Assembly: GCF_018918125.1 (NCBI RefSeq)
Contig: NZ_JAHLQA010000035.1
Location: 62,001-126,000, forward strand
Reading direction: 5' to 3'
DNA length: 64,000 nt
Origin: Blautia sp. MSJ-19
GTDB taxonomy: Bacteria > Bacillota > Clostridia > Lachnospirales > Lachnospiraceae
Shown one piece after another: positions 17,099-25,495 of the stretch. A program made the position numbers and the translations under genes. The notes beneath the pieces are model-generated. The model was not told where the DNA came from, did not search any database, and worked only from the letters and a program-made list of their open reading frames with translations. Positions within the stretch are counted from its first letter, which is position 1; each line of letters opens with the position of its first letter.

Positions 17099-18118
17099 AT
17101 GACCAGAATAAAAGCCTGCCAGATTCTTGGCATCGCCATCAACACGGATATGACAGAAATCAAGAAAGTCTACCGCCAACTGATGCATCAGGTGCATCCA
17201 GATACAGATGCTTTTCATACAATAAAATATGACTACACTGCGCAGGAAATCAACGAAGCGTATGCATTTCTATGCAAGGCATGCAATACACAGGCAAAAT
17301 CTGCCTTCTCCAAAAACACCGATTTTTCCAGGAAATCCTCTTATTCCAGAGAAACCTCAAATGCTTCCAGCTCCACCCGCACCAGAAGTGCTTCTTCCAC
17401 TCCACCGAAGAAAAAACGCTGGAATGCTCCACTTAACCCCACAGCCTACACGGAACGTAACATCTACCATTATGTAGAAGATTATGACTGCAGCATTATC
17501 GGAAGCATCGTACTCGACACCGGCAAATTTCTCTGGCAACCAGAAGAAGACTTTCCGCTTTTCCTGAAAAGTATCATGGAATGCAGCAAAAAACTCCTCG
17601 ATCAGGCTGAGCAGGAATCCGGATATACTCCAAATCCCTCCCGTCGTGCAGATATTCAGGCAAAACTGGTCTATCTCCTTGCCCAGCAGTTTATTGATGC
17701 CTCTGAGACTCTGAAACTTCTGGTAAAGCCATCTGTCAAAGAAACCTGCAGTATTTATCAGATTCCTGCAATGCTGGAGTTATCTTTACAGGCACCTGCC
17801 CTGCCTGCCGGCGCTACGCTTTATCCTGCTGCCATCACCAGACATCGCCTGTACCTGAAATCATCCGACAGCCAGAACGCCGGTTATCTTTCTTTCCATG
17901 ACGACCGCCTGTACTACATCGTCATTCCTCTTTTTGAACAGCACAGGGCACAGGTAAAGATCCGCATTGCAAAAGAGCAGCAACAGAAAAAATCACGTAA
18001 TTCCAGCCGATACAAAAATCTCGATTTCTGGCTCAAAGTTCCCCACACAGCCGAAGGAACTTTCCCCGAAAATATCTCTTTACAGATCAAAAGCCTGTTG
18101 CATGATTACGTTAACTGA
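17099..18118 (+). CDS. J-domain protein with unassigned C-terminal region
   Basis: A 339-residue protein. Residues 1-60 form a DnaJ J-domain with the HPD tripeptide (HQVHPDTD) needed to stimulate DnaK ATPase. A Ser/Thr-rich linker (about 65-105, SSSTRTRSASSTPPKKK) leads to a 230-residue C-terminal region I cannot assign; it has no zinc finger or DnaJ C-terminal peptide-binding repeats, so it is a class III co-chaperone. Start at 17099 is set by GAGGAG seven bases upstream. An ATG at 17066 is open in frame but lies in the promoter region. A hairpin terminator overlaps its stop codon. Confidence 0.82.
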   Translation: MTRIKACQILGIAINTDMTEIKKVYRQLMHQVHPDTDAFHTIKYDYTAQEINEAYAFLCKACNTQAKSAFSKNTDFSRKSSYSRETSNASSSTRTRSASSTPPKKKRWNAPLNPTAYTERNIYHYVEDYDCSIIGSIVLDTGKFLWQPEEDFPLFLKSIMECSKKLLDQAEQESGYTPNPSRRADIQAKLVYLLAQQFIDASETLKLLVKPSVKETCSIYQIPAMLELSLQAPALPAGATLYPAAITRHRLYLKSSDSQNAGYLSFHDDRLYYIVIPLFEQHRAQVKIRIAKEQQQKKSRNSSRYKNLDFWLKVPHTAEGTFPENISLQIKSLLHDYVN

Positions 18119-18134
18119 TCATACAACAGGCTTT
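18090..18134 (+). terminator. Hairpin over the stop codon of the J-domain gene
   Basis: AAAGCCTGTTG pairs with CAACAGGCTTT. The loop contains the stop codon and the T-rich tract after it is weak. Confidence 0.55.
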
Positions 18135-18184
18135 ATAAATTCTAATCAGACAATCCCGCTGGATATGCTGTCTTTTCTCGCTAT

Positions 18185-19159
18185 TTACAGTGATTCCAGG
18201 AACTGAATCGCTTCTTCCGGCCAGCCTTCCACATCACTGCCACGGCCATCTCCAAAACCATGTTCACCTTTTTCACCCAGTTTCAGCTGGGTCTTAATTC
18301 CGTATTCTTTTAATCGCTCATACAAATAAACAGAGTTCTGATACGGCACTGTTGAGTCATCCTTACAGTGAACAATAAAACATGGGGGATAATCTGCATC
18401 AATCATGTTGGAAACTTTGTACTTTTCAATCTCTTCCTGAGATGCGTCTTTCCCACACATAATGTTCCAGATTGGTCTTTCACTTTCCAGACTTGGACCC
18501 GGAACAGATACAAACGTATAAATCGGGAACAATACCTTCGGTTTTGGCAGTCCGTAATGTGCATAACCTTTTTCCTTTGTTCCCCAGAGGTTTGTCAGAT
18601 TTGAACCGGCTGAAAATCCACATACACCATATTCTTCTGTTACAAGTCCGAATTCTTCCTTTCGACTTACAACAAATTTGTATGCTGCTGCCAGATCGTC
18701 CAGAGGCTTCGGCAGTACTTTATTGGTTCCTACACGGTAGTTCAATATAAATACATGATATCCCAGTTTATTGAAATGAACAGCTGTCGGAATGGATTCC
18801 ACTGCTGAGCATACACTGCAGTATGCACCACCTGCTATTACGAACAGAAACGGAGCTTTCTTATCTTCTTCCGGTGGAAAATGCATAACTTTTACATTCT
18901 TTTTCTGCTCGTCATCCTGGCATTCTTCATCGGTATATACCGAGTAAAGCACCTGCTGTTTCGCAGATAATTCCTGCAGTCTTTTCAGCCCTGCCAGAGC
19001 GCTTTCTGCGTTCCATGCAGAAATTCCCTGCTGCAGTCCCTCCAGGGAATATGCCTCAGAAGGTTTCCCGTTTACTTCTGATCTGTACAGCAACAGACCT
19101 CTGTATTCCTTAAGACTTTCTATCTCGTTCAGTTTTGATTTTACCGTAATTTCTTCCAT
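18185..19159 (-). CDS. Alpha/beta hydrolase, sugar-esterase-like
   Basis: A 324-residue cytoplasmic esterase of the alpha/beta-hydrolase fold (no signal peptide). An oxyanion-hole region (VIAGGAYCS), the nucleophile elbow GFSAGS (Ser), an acid in HCKDDSTVPYQN and a His in GEHGFGDG are all present. Similar proteins beside glycan loci remove acetyl groups from imported oligosaccharides, which fits the adjacent sugar ABC operon, though activity is inferred. Start at 19159 is supported by GACAGGAGGGT; an earlier in-frame ATG at 19198 lacks a ribosome site. A terminator separates it from the ABC genes, so it is transcribed on its own. Confidence 0.82.
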   Translation of the reverse strand: MEEITVKSKLNEIESLKEYRGLLLYRSEVNGKPSEAYSLEGLQQGISAWNAESALAGLKRLQELSAKQQVLYSVYTDEECQDDEQKKNVKVMHFPPEEDKKAPFLFVIAGGAYCSVCSAVESIPTAVHFNKLGYHVFILNYRVGTNKVLPKPLDDLAAAYKFVVSRKEEFGLVTEEYGVCGFSAGSNLTNLWGTKEKGYAHYGLPKPKVLFPIYTFVSVPGPSLESERPIWNIMCGKDASQEEIEKYKVSNMIDADYPPCFIVHCKDDSTVPYQNSVYLYERLKEYGIKTQLKLGEKGEHGFGDGRGSDVEGWPEEAIQFLESL

Positions 19160-19244
19160 ATTAAATACCCTCCTGTCAATATTTTTATTATACACCAACT
19201 GACTCTGTTATAAAAGGATGTCATTTTTTTGATATAAGACATAA

Positions 19245-19289
19245 AAAAGAAATGCCGACAGACATTGCGTCCATCGACATTTCTTTTTA
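19245..19289 (-). terminator. Terminator of the first sugar ABC operon
   Basis: On the minus strand AAAAAGAAATGTCGA pairs with TCGGCATTTCTTTTT, with a T run. It lies between the last permease gene and the esterase gene. Confidence 0.83.
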
Positions 19290-19313
19290 TGAATATGTGT
19301 TTGTACAAAATCT

Positions 19314-20132
19314 TTATTCTTTTACCGCACCGGATGTCATTCCGCCAACGATGTACTTCTGTCCGATCATATAAACAATGATTACCGGAATACAGGTAAG
19401 TACGATATCTGCAAAAATGTAGTTCCAGTAGCTCTTGTTCTTTCCGAAGAACTGATATACAGCCATCGTCATCGGGAAGAGTTTACCCTTGCTGGACAGA
19501 TACAGAGGTGTAAGGAAATCACTCCATACTGTCATAAACTGCAGGATAAAGCAGGTTACCATGGTAGGTTTCAGAAGCGGCATGATGATCTTGAAGAACA
19601 GACTCAAAGGACCGGCTCCGTCAATGACCGCTGCCTCATCCAGCTCTACCGGAATCGAGATAACAAAGTTCCGGATTGTAAATACACAGAACGGTATCAT
19701 CGCACTTGTAAACACCAGTACAATACCAACACGGGTATCGTTCAGATGAAGTGCTGTCAGAACTCGTACCAGAGTTACATAGTTGACCGGGAAAAACAGT
19801 CCGCAGAGGACAAAGTAATACAGGAATGTATTTAATTTCGTTCTGTTACGGCACATAACAAATGCTGCCATTGCACAAAGCGTAACGCCAAGAGTGGTAG
19901 CTACCAGTGCATAGATCAAACTGTTTGCAAATCCCTGGATCAGATTACCTTTCTTGATAACTTCCGCATAGTTTGAGAATACCCATTCTGTCGGAAGTGC
20001 AAGGCTCATTCGTGCTGCCTCACCTTTGTTCTTAAAGGAGTTGATTAGTACCATATAAAATGGAAGGACAACGGTCAGGCACAGAAGAATACATACGACA
20101 TGTTTCAGTATTGTCTGAACATTCTTTTTCAT
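19314..20132 (-). CDS. Carbohydrate ABC transporter permease (MalG type)
   Basis: A 272-residue inner permease subunit with six membrane segments. It carries the binding-protein-dependent permease EAA loop (ELDEAAVIDGAGPLSLFFKIIMP, where EAAxxDGA contacts the ATPase). It pairs with the MalF-type permease encoded just upstream, whose stop overlaps its start. Family CUT1 importers move oligosaccharides. No ATPase gene is in the locus, so the complex probably borrows a shared MsmK/UgpC-type ATPase from elsewhere. Confidence 0.93.
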   Translation of the reverse strand: MKKNVQTILKHVVCILLCLTVVLPFYMVLINSFKNKGEAARMSLALPTEWVFSNYAEVIKKGNLIQGFANSLIYALVATTLGVTLCAMAAFVMCRNRTKLNTFLYYFVLCGLFFPVNYVTLVRVLTALHLNDTRVGIVLVFTSAMIPFCVFTIRNFVISIPVELDEAAVIDGAGPLSLFFKIIMPLLKPTMVTCFILQFMTVWSDFLTPLYLSSKGKLFPMTMAVYQFFGKNKSYWNYIFADIVLTCIPVIIVYMIGQKYIVGGMTSGAVKE

Positions 20133-21040
20133 TACTGCTGCACCTCCTGTTTACTCATCGTCTTAACAATCAATACGCCAATAACCGCAGTGATAATCAG
20201 AAGAATCGTATTTAATGCCGAAGACATTCCATACTGTCCTCTGGAGTAGAGCTGGAATGCATAAGTTGTAAGAACCTCTGTTGCATGTCCAGGACCACCG
20301 TTTGTGAGAACATAAACGATATCGAATACTTTCAAACCATATGTAATACCAAACACCAGGTTGATCATAATAGAGCCTGTCAACATCGGGAGTGTTACAT
20401 AGCGAAGTCGCTGCCAGAAGTTTGCACCGTCAATCTGTGCTGCTTCATAATAAGATTTCGGAATGGTATTCAGACCTGCCAGGAAAATCGTCATGACATA
20501 ACCGATACCTCTCCATGCATCCACGCCATAAATTGATTTCCATACAACTCCCAGATCAGAGAGCCATTTCTGTTTCAGGATTCCGAGATGCAGTGCATCC
20601 AGAATAGTATTCAGAAGTCCTGTATTGTAATTCAGGATGGATTTAAAGATCAGACCAATGATTACAAATGGAAGGATAGATGGCAAATACAGTAAAGTTC
20701 TGTAAAGTCCTTTTCCACGTAAACCTTCCTGAAGCATGATCGCGATCATAAGTGCCGGAATCAGTTTTACAATGTTGGAAATAATCGTAAATTTCAGTGT
20801 ATTTCCGATTCCACTTAAGTAGCCTTTATTTGATGTAAAAATCTCTTTGAAGTTCTGCAGTCCCACAAAATGTGTACCATTCAGGACGCTTCTGGAATTC
20901 CAGTCAGTAAAGGAATAACCAACGCCCATTGCACTCGGCAGAAGGAAAAAGATTACATACAGTGCCAGTGGTACGATTACAAACCACCAGGGATATATTT
21001 TTTTCTTATTCACTGAAGTTACCTCCTGTTCTTTCAGCAA
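20132..21040 (-). CDS. Sugar ABC transporter permease (MalF type)
   Basis: A 302-residue permease with six membrane segments, beginning in the cytoplasm with a short basic arm (KKKIYPWW). The EAA loop SYYEAAQIDGANFWQRLRYV is intact. It forms the heterodimer with the MalG-type subunit downstream (one-base overlap of stop and start). The gene follows the binding-protein gene after a 117-bp gap carrying a hairpin that may reduce permease expression relative to the binding protein. Confidence 0.93.
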   Translation of the reverse strand: MLKEQEVTSVNKKKIYPWWFVIVPLALYVIFFLLPSAMGVGYSFTDWNSRSVLNGTHFVGLQNFKEIFTSNKGYLSGIGNTLKFTIISNIVKLIPALMIAIMLQEGLRGKGLYRTLLYLPSILPFVIIGLIFKSILNYNTGLLNTILDALHLGILKQKWLSDLGVVWKSIYGVDAWRGIGYVMTIFLAGLNTIPKSYYEAAQIDGANFWQRLRYVTLPMLTGSIMINLVFGITYGLKVFDIVYVLTNGGPGHATEVLTTYAFQLYSRGQYGMSSALNTILLIITAVIGVLIVKTMSKQEVQQ

Positions 21041-21088
21041 GCAGATTAGTCTATAGGGCAGTCTTCAGAATTTCTGTCTTCTACCAAA

Positions 21089-21118
21089 CAGTGCGAAGGA
21101 TTTTACTCCCTCGCACTG
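21089..21118 (-). terminator. Leaky hairpin between binding protein and permeases (locus 1)
   Basis: CAGTGCGAGGGA pairs imperfectly with TCCTTCGCACTG on the minus strand, followed only by TTTGG. It is likely to attenuate rather than stop transcription. Confidence 0.6.
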
Positions 21119-21157
21119 AAGAATTACCCTTATTTTACAGCGTTTCTTATCTGGATT

Positions 21158-22483
21158 TTATTCCCAGTTTGCATCTCCGACAGTCTTTGCAGCTTCTGCA
21201 CGGTTGGTATCCATATTTGCAAGAACATCGTTTGCTTCCATTTCACCCTGGCAGAATGCGATCATATCCTGTCCGAACTGCATCCAGTAGTCGTTTGTAT
21301 ATTTTGTGCCATTCTGAAGAACAGATACGTTCATTTTGTCTTTGTCAACTGTAGCAAGGAATTCTTCCTCTTCCGGCAGCCAGTGCTGTTCAAGATTTTC
21401 GTCTGTTACATCAAGGTTTGTGTAAGCCGGTGAGTTGTCAAGGATTTCCTGAAGGCTTTCTGTTGTTGTTACAAAGTTGAAGAATTCTCTTACAAGGTCT
21501 TCATGTTCTGTTCCTTTGTATCCGAACATTGTCGGGCCAGCCGGGCTTGTCGGATACCATGTATTGTCACCAAGTGGAATCAGGAACATTCCGAATTCAT
21601 CTTCTGTACCAGTATCTTCTTTGATCTGTTTGATGAAACTGGAGTTTGCCATTGCCATTGCACATGTTCTGTCACCATATTCGTTTGACATGTTTGTGCT
21701 GTCTGTTCCGATCCAGTCTTCTCCGAAGTATCCTGCATCAGAAAGCTCTTTGAATTCATTCAGTACTTCAAGCATTTTTTCGTTATCAGCAAATGTAGCC
21801 TGATTTGTATTCAGTGCATCATACAGTCCTGGTGTTGCTTCTTCATAAACTCCACCGATCTGGAAGAATGCAAGCTGATGCTGCCATCCGTCAGCTCCTG
21901 GCATAAACCATGGTGTGATTCCTGTATCTGCGATCTCAGCGCAGAGATCTTTCAGCTCCGCATAGGTAGTTGGAACTTCCCAGCCGTTTTCTTCAAACAG
22001 AGTTTTGTTATAAACCATTACATATTCAGGGGAGTTATTCCATACCTGAAGTCCGTATAATTTATCATTGTATGTACAGGATGCTTTTCTTGTTTCCGGC
22101 ATCAGACTTTCCCACTCAGCTCCTGTAAAGTCGATACAGTATTTCTCCGGATCAACGATGGTAGATTCAATTGCAAACGGATTGGACTGAATCCAGAAAA
22201 CATCTGCACAGGAATCTGTTGCCAGTTTTGACTGAAGAAGATCAGAATACTGATCTGCCGGGATTGTCTGAAGATCAACAGTTACATCATAAGTATCCTC
22301 AAAACGTTCCAGTGTTTCATCATAACGGTTATCCATCCAGCCTGTGGAAACCAGAATACTTAATTCTTCTCCTGCAAAGTCTTTGGTGTTGTCATCCGCA
22401 TAAACATTCACACTCAGACCTGCTGTCATAGATGCGAGCATAGCCGCTGCACAAGTTACCGCCCATAATTTCTTTCTTTTCAT
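21158..22483 (-). CDS. Extracellular sugar-binding protein of ABC transporter (locus 1)
   Basis: A 441-residue family-1 solute-binding protein. The N-terminus is a signal peptide (MKRKKLWAVTCAAAMLASM...) ending VYA before DDNTKDF. I see no lipobox cysteine at the cleavage point, which is unusual for a Gram-positive binding protein. The mature domain begins GEELSILVSTGWMDNRYDET, typical of CUT1 oligosaccharide binders. It is first in an operon with the two permeases, and divergent from the sensor kinase; direct repeats in the intergenic region probably bind the response regulator. The ligand is unknown but the GH31 enzyme at 25496 may act on it. Confidence 0.92.
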   Translation of the reverse strand: MKRKKLWAVTCAAAMLASMTAGLSVNVYADDNTKDFAGEELSILVSTGWMDNRYDETLERFEDTYDVTVDLQTIPADQYSDLLQSKLATDSCADVFWIQSNPFAIESTIVDPEKYCIDFTGAEWESLMPETRKASCTYNDKLYGLQVWNNSPEYVMVYNKTLFEENGWEVPTTYAELKDLCAEIADTGITPWFMPGADGWQHQLAFFQIGGVYEEATPGLYDALNTNQATFADNEKMLEVLNEFKELSDAGYFGEDWIGTDSTNMSNEYGDRTCAMAMANSSFIKQIKEDTGTEDEFGMFLIPLGDNTWYPTSPAGPTMFGYKGTEHEDLVREFFNFVTTTESLQEILDNSPAYTNLDVTDENLEQHWLPEEEEFLATVDKDKMNVSVLQNGTKYTNDYWMQFGQDMIAFCQGEMEANDVLANMDTNRAEAAKTVGDANWE

Positions 22484-22525
22484 GAAAAAACCCTCCTTAT
22501 AATTTCATGTGTTCCGCATTTGTTA

Positions 22526-22531
22526 AATATA
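22526..22531 (-). promoter_or_regulatory. Likely -10 box of ABC operon 1
   Basis: TATATT on the minus strand, with no good -35 box at the right spacing. This fits an activator-dependent promoter with the repeat boxes just upstream. Confidence 0.4.
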
Positions 22532-22582
22532 GTTTATCAGTAAGACGTTTTTTTATCCATGGATATTTTTACCTTGTATTTG

Positions 22583-22701
22583 TACTTTTTTCACTGTTTT
22601 CTATACTTTTTTCACATATTTTATGCATTTTACACATGAATGATGGTTCTTTTTTGTCAACGTCTTACTATATAGTCTTTTTACGTTTGTACTTTTTTCA
22701 C
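22583..22701. promoter_or_regulatory. Three direct repeats TACTTTTTTCAC
   Basis: Identical 12-mers lie at 22583-22594, 22604-22615 and 22690-22701. The first two are exactly 21 bp apart, two helical turns, as expected for an AraC-type response regulator binding a tandem site. They lie 100-130 bp before the binding-protein gene. The third is near the divergent kinase gene. Confidence 0.65.
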
Positions 22702-22761
22702 AAACATGATATACTTTGATATGTTATTTACAGATTAGAACTACACAGGAGGAGCTCAGAT

Positions 22762-24573
22762 ACGAAAACCAGAAGCCTTCAGTCAAAACTTTTTATTGCT
22801 TACCTCGGTATGGCAAGCCTTATTCTTTTTGCTTTTGCAAGCTTTTTCTATCTTTTTGTATCAGCCCGTTTGAAAGACAGCCAGCTCAGCGCCATGAATA
22901 CACTGAACTCCAGTTTTAAAGCTCAGGTAGATTCCTCCATTATGGACCTGGATACCGTATCCGTAAATATCAACTACAGTAATATATCCAAAAGTATTCT
23001 CGACCAGAAATTCGATCTTAACATTTCTGATAATATGCTTTCTGACATGTCTGATCTTTTTATTTCTCTCAGCGGAACAGAATTAAAAGCAGATCAGGTA
23101 AATCTGTATGATTTTTCCGGGTATGTCCTCCAGGCAGGGCTTTCTACCATAGTCAAAAAAGCCGATGAGTCTCGTTCAGACTGGCTGCAGCAGGCGCTTG
23201 ATGCAGACGGCAGAAAAGTACTTACAAAGCCTTATCCTACATATGAATATTCCAAATCAGCCAAATATGCTCAATGGATGATTTCCGACTATCGTTCCTT
23301 TACCAATCAGTATCGTCGAAAAGTCGGCGTAGTTGAAACGGTCAAGCAGTGCAAATCTGTTTTTAAAAGCATTATTTCTTATAAGAAACAAAACAGAACT
23401 ACAGCTGCGAATGTCTATGTATTTAATCAGGCGGGGGATCTGATCTATCCCTATGATATCTCAGAGGAAGATGCAGCTGAGATCAGGCCATACTTTACAC
23501 TCACAGATGCTTCCGAACCTTCCACCAAACTGACCAGTCCTTTGAACGGTCAGACAGAGTACGCTACGCGAACAGATTCCAGCTATACCGGATATGCTTA
23601 TCTCACGATCCAGCCAGAGTCCTTTATCCTCGAGCCTGTTTACAAAATGCTCCAGATTCTTCTGGCAGTTGTTGCAGCTTTTCTTCTGGCTTCTGTTCTT
23701 GTCTCTTACCGGCTTTCCCGTTCCGTCGTAAAACCGGTCAAACACCTGAAACATATCATCCAGAGAATGGAGTTGGATACTCTGGGTCAGGAAAAAGTCA
23801 CTTCCTATCCGGTTTCTGTCAACGAGCTTGAAGAACTTTACCAGGCATTTCAGCTTATGAGTGAAAACCTTAAAATTTCAATGCAGGAAGTTACAGAGGC
23901 AAAAGAGCAGGAAATAAGAGCCCGAAATATGGCTCTTCAGACACAGATCAATCCACATTTTTATTACAACTCTCTGTCAAGTATCATGGTTCTTGCGGAA
24001 AACGGTGATAATGACACAGTTGCAAAAATGTGCCGGAATCTGTCTCTGATCATGCGTTATATTACAGATACAAGCAGTACGACTGTAACTCTCGCTGACG
24101 AACTGGATTATGTAAAAAAATATCTTTACTGTATGAAAGTACGATACCAGTCCAGTCTGAATTACAGCATAGATGTGGATGAAAATCTCCTCTCAGAAGA
24201 AGTTCCCAAGCTGCTGATCCAGCCGCTCGTCGAAAATGCGATCAAATACGGCTCAGACTGTGCGCCGCCATGGACGATCACCATACGCAGTGTCCTCACG
24301 GATAACAGCTGGAAGATCTCCGTCAGCGACACCGGTCCGGGATTTTCAGAAGAAGCCTGTGAAAAAATTGCACAAAATCTCGCCAAGGCTGATCAGAATC
24401 CAGGACTTCCGGAACTCAGAATCAATGGACTTGGAACCATAAATGTTTACTTAAGGTGGAAAATCTTCTGTAAAGGAAATATTATTTTTGAATATGGAAA
24501 CACCGAAGATGGACACGGAATCGTTTCCATAGGACGATACATATCAGCGGAAAAAGAAGCAATTCAGCAATAA
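22762..24573 (+). CDS. YesM-type sensor histidine kinase with apparent ACG start
   Basis: About 603 residues if it starts at 22762. A first membrane segment (from about residue 9), a large extracellular sensor domain, a second segment near residues 285-310, HAMP, then the His-kinase box (TQINPHFYYNSLSSI; phospho-His in NPHF) and an ATPase domain (LVENAIKYG, DTGPGF). AGGAGGAG ends seven bases before an in-frame ACG where ATG would be expected (ACG AAA ACC AGA). The first in-frame ATG is at 22810, inside the membrane segment and without a ribosome site. It probably senses external sugar or the loaded binding protein and phosphorylates the regulator encoded next. Confidence 0.88.
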   Translation, partial: TKTRSLQSKLFIAYLGMASLILFAFASFFYLFVSARLKDSQLSAMNTLNSSFKAQVDSSIMDLDTVSVNINYSNISKSILDQKFDLNISDNMLSDMSDLFISLSGTELKADQVNLYDFSGYVLQAGLSTIVKKADESRSDWLQQALDADGRKVLTKPYPTYEYSKSAKYAQWMISDYRSFTNQYRRKVGVVETVKQCKSVFKSIISYKKQNRTTAANVYVFNQAGDLIYPYDISEEDAAEIRPYFTLTDASEPSTKLTSPLNGQTEYATRTDSSYTGYAYLTIQPESFILEPVYKMLQILLAVVAAFLLASVLVSYRLSRSVVKPVKHLKHIIQRMELDTLGQEKVTSYPVSVNELEELYQAFQLMSENLKISMQEVTEAKEQEIRARNMALQTQINPHFYYNSLSSIMVLAENGDNDTVAKMCRNLSLIMRYITDTSSTTVTLADELDYVKKYLYCMKVRYQSSLNYSIDVDENLLSEEVPKLLIQPLVENAIKYGSDCAPPWTITIRSVLTDNSWKISVSDTGPGFSEEACEKIAQNLAKADQNPGLPELRINGLGTINVYLRWKIFCKGNIIFEYGNTEDGHGIVSIGRYISAEKEAIQQ

Positions 24574-24597
24574 GCCATTTAAGAAAGAGGAATAATC

Positions 24598-25374
24598 ATG
24601 AATTATACAGTAATCGTTGCGGAGGACGAGGAACTGCTGTTAAATAATCTGGTTCAAAAAGTCGGAAAAGCGGATCCGGACTTCCAGGTTGTAGGAACTG
24701 CCCAGACAGGTGACCAGGCACTTTCACTGGTTGAAAAACTTCATCCGGATCTGATCATTACAGATATCCGGATGCCGGTCATGGATGGAATCGCTCTGCT
24801 CACCAGAGTCAGAAGTCAGTTTCCTTTTATCAGATTTATCATTACCAGTGGATTTTCAGACTTTGAATATGCTAAAAAAGCAATCACTCTGAAAGTATCC
24901 GATTACCTTCTGAAGCCCGTCGATCTGGATGAACTTCAGGAAGCACTCCAGAAAATCAAACGCGACTTTCAGATTGCCCAAAAAGACTATGAATCGGTAT
25001 TCAACGCTGGAACCGCTGCAAAAACACCATCTCAAATTGCTTCCATCCTGAAGGATTTTATTGTAAAAAATTATGGAGATGATATTAATCTGAATCTGAT
25101 CGCGGATAACATGAATTACAGTCCGAGTTATCTGACCAAGATTTTCTGTCAGGCCTATGACTGTACACCCACAAAATATTTGCTCAACCTGAGGATGGAT
25201 CAGGCACAAAAACTGCTGATTCATGAACCTACGCTTTCTATCCGGCAGATTAGTGAAATGTGCGGTTATCATGATCAGGGGTATTTCAGCCGTATTTTTA
25301 AGAAGCATACCGGCAAAAGTCCACTTGAGTTTCGTGGTGAAAATGATGACACCGTGGTTGCCAGCGAAATTTAA
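24598..25374 (+). CDS. Response regulator with AraC-type DNA-binding domain (YesN type)
   Basis: A 258-residue regulator. Residues 1-120 are the receiver with acidic pair (AEDEE), phospho-acceptor Asp in ITDIRMPVMDG and Lys in LLKPVD. Residues about 150-250 hold two AraC helix-turn-helix units (INLNLIADNMNYSPSYLTKIF and TLSIRQISEMCGYHDQGYF, each 20-21 long and cited in part). AGAGGAAT precedes the ATG, 24 bp after the kinase. Together they form a YesM/YesN pair that most likely activates the divergent ABC operon through the TACTTTTTTCAC repeats. Confidence 0.92.
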   Translation: MNYTVIVAEDEELLLNNLVQKVGKADPDFQVVGTAQTGDQALSLVEKLHPDLIITDIRMPVMDGIALLTRVRSQFPFIRFIITSGFSDFEYAKKAITLKVSDYLLKPVDLDELQEALQKIKRDFQIAQKDYESVFNAGTAAKTPSQIASILKDFIVKNYGDDINLNLIADNMNYSPSYLTKIFCQAYDCTPTKYLLNLRMDQAQKLLIHEPTLSIRQISEMCGYHDQGYFSRIFKKHTGKSPLEFRGENDDTVVASEI

Positions 25375-25397
25375 ATATCCAGATTTTTCCCAGAACA

Positions 25398-25438
25398 AAC
25401 GCCTGAGCCTACAGGGAATTCCTGTAAGTTCAGGCGTT
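25398..25438. terminator. Bidirectional terminator between response regulator and GH31 genes
   Basis: AACGCCTGA..TACAGG pairs with CCTGTA..TCAGGCGTT, with a T-rich tract following on the plus strand. Confidence 0.87.
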
Positions 25439-25495
25439 ATATTTTTCATTTCAAATCTTAAATACAGTTATCCAACTACTGTCTTTTATTTTTCT

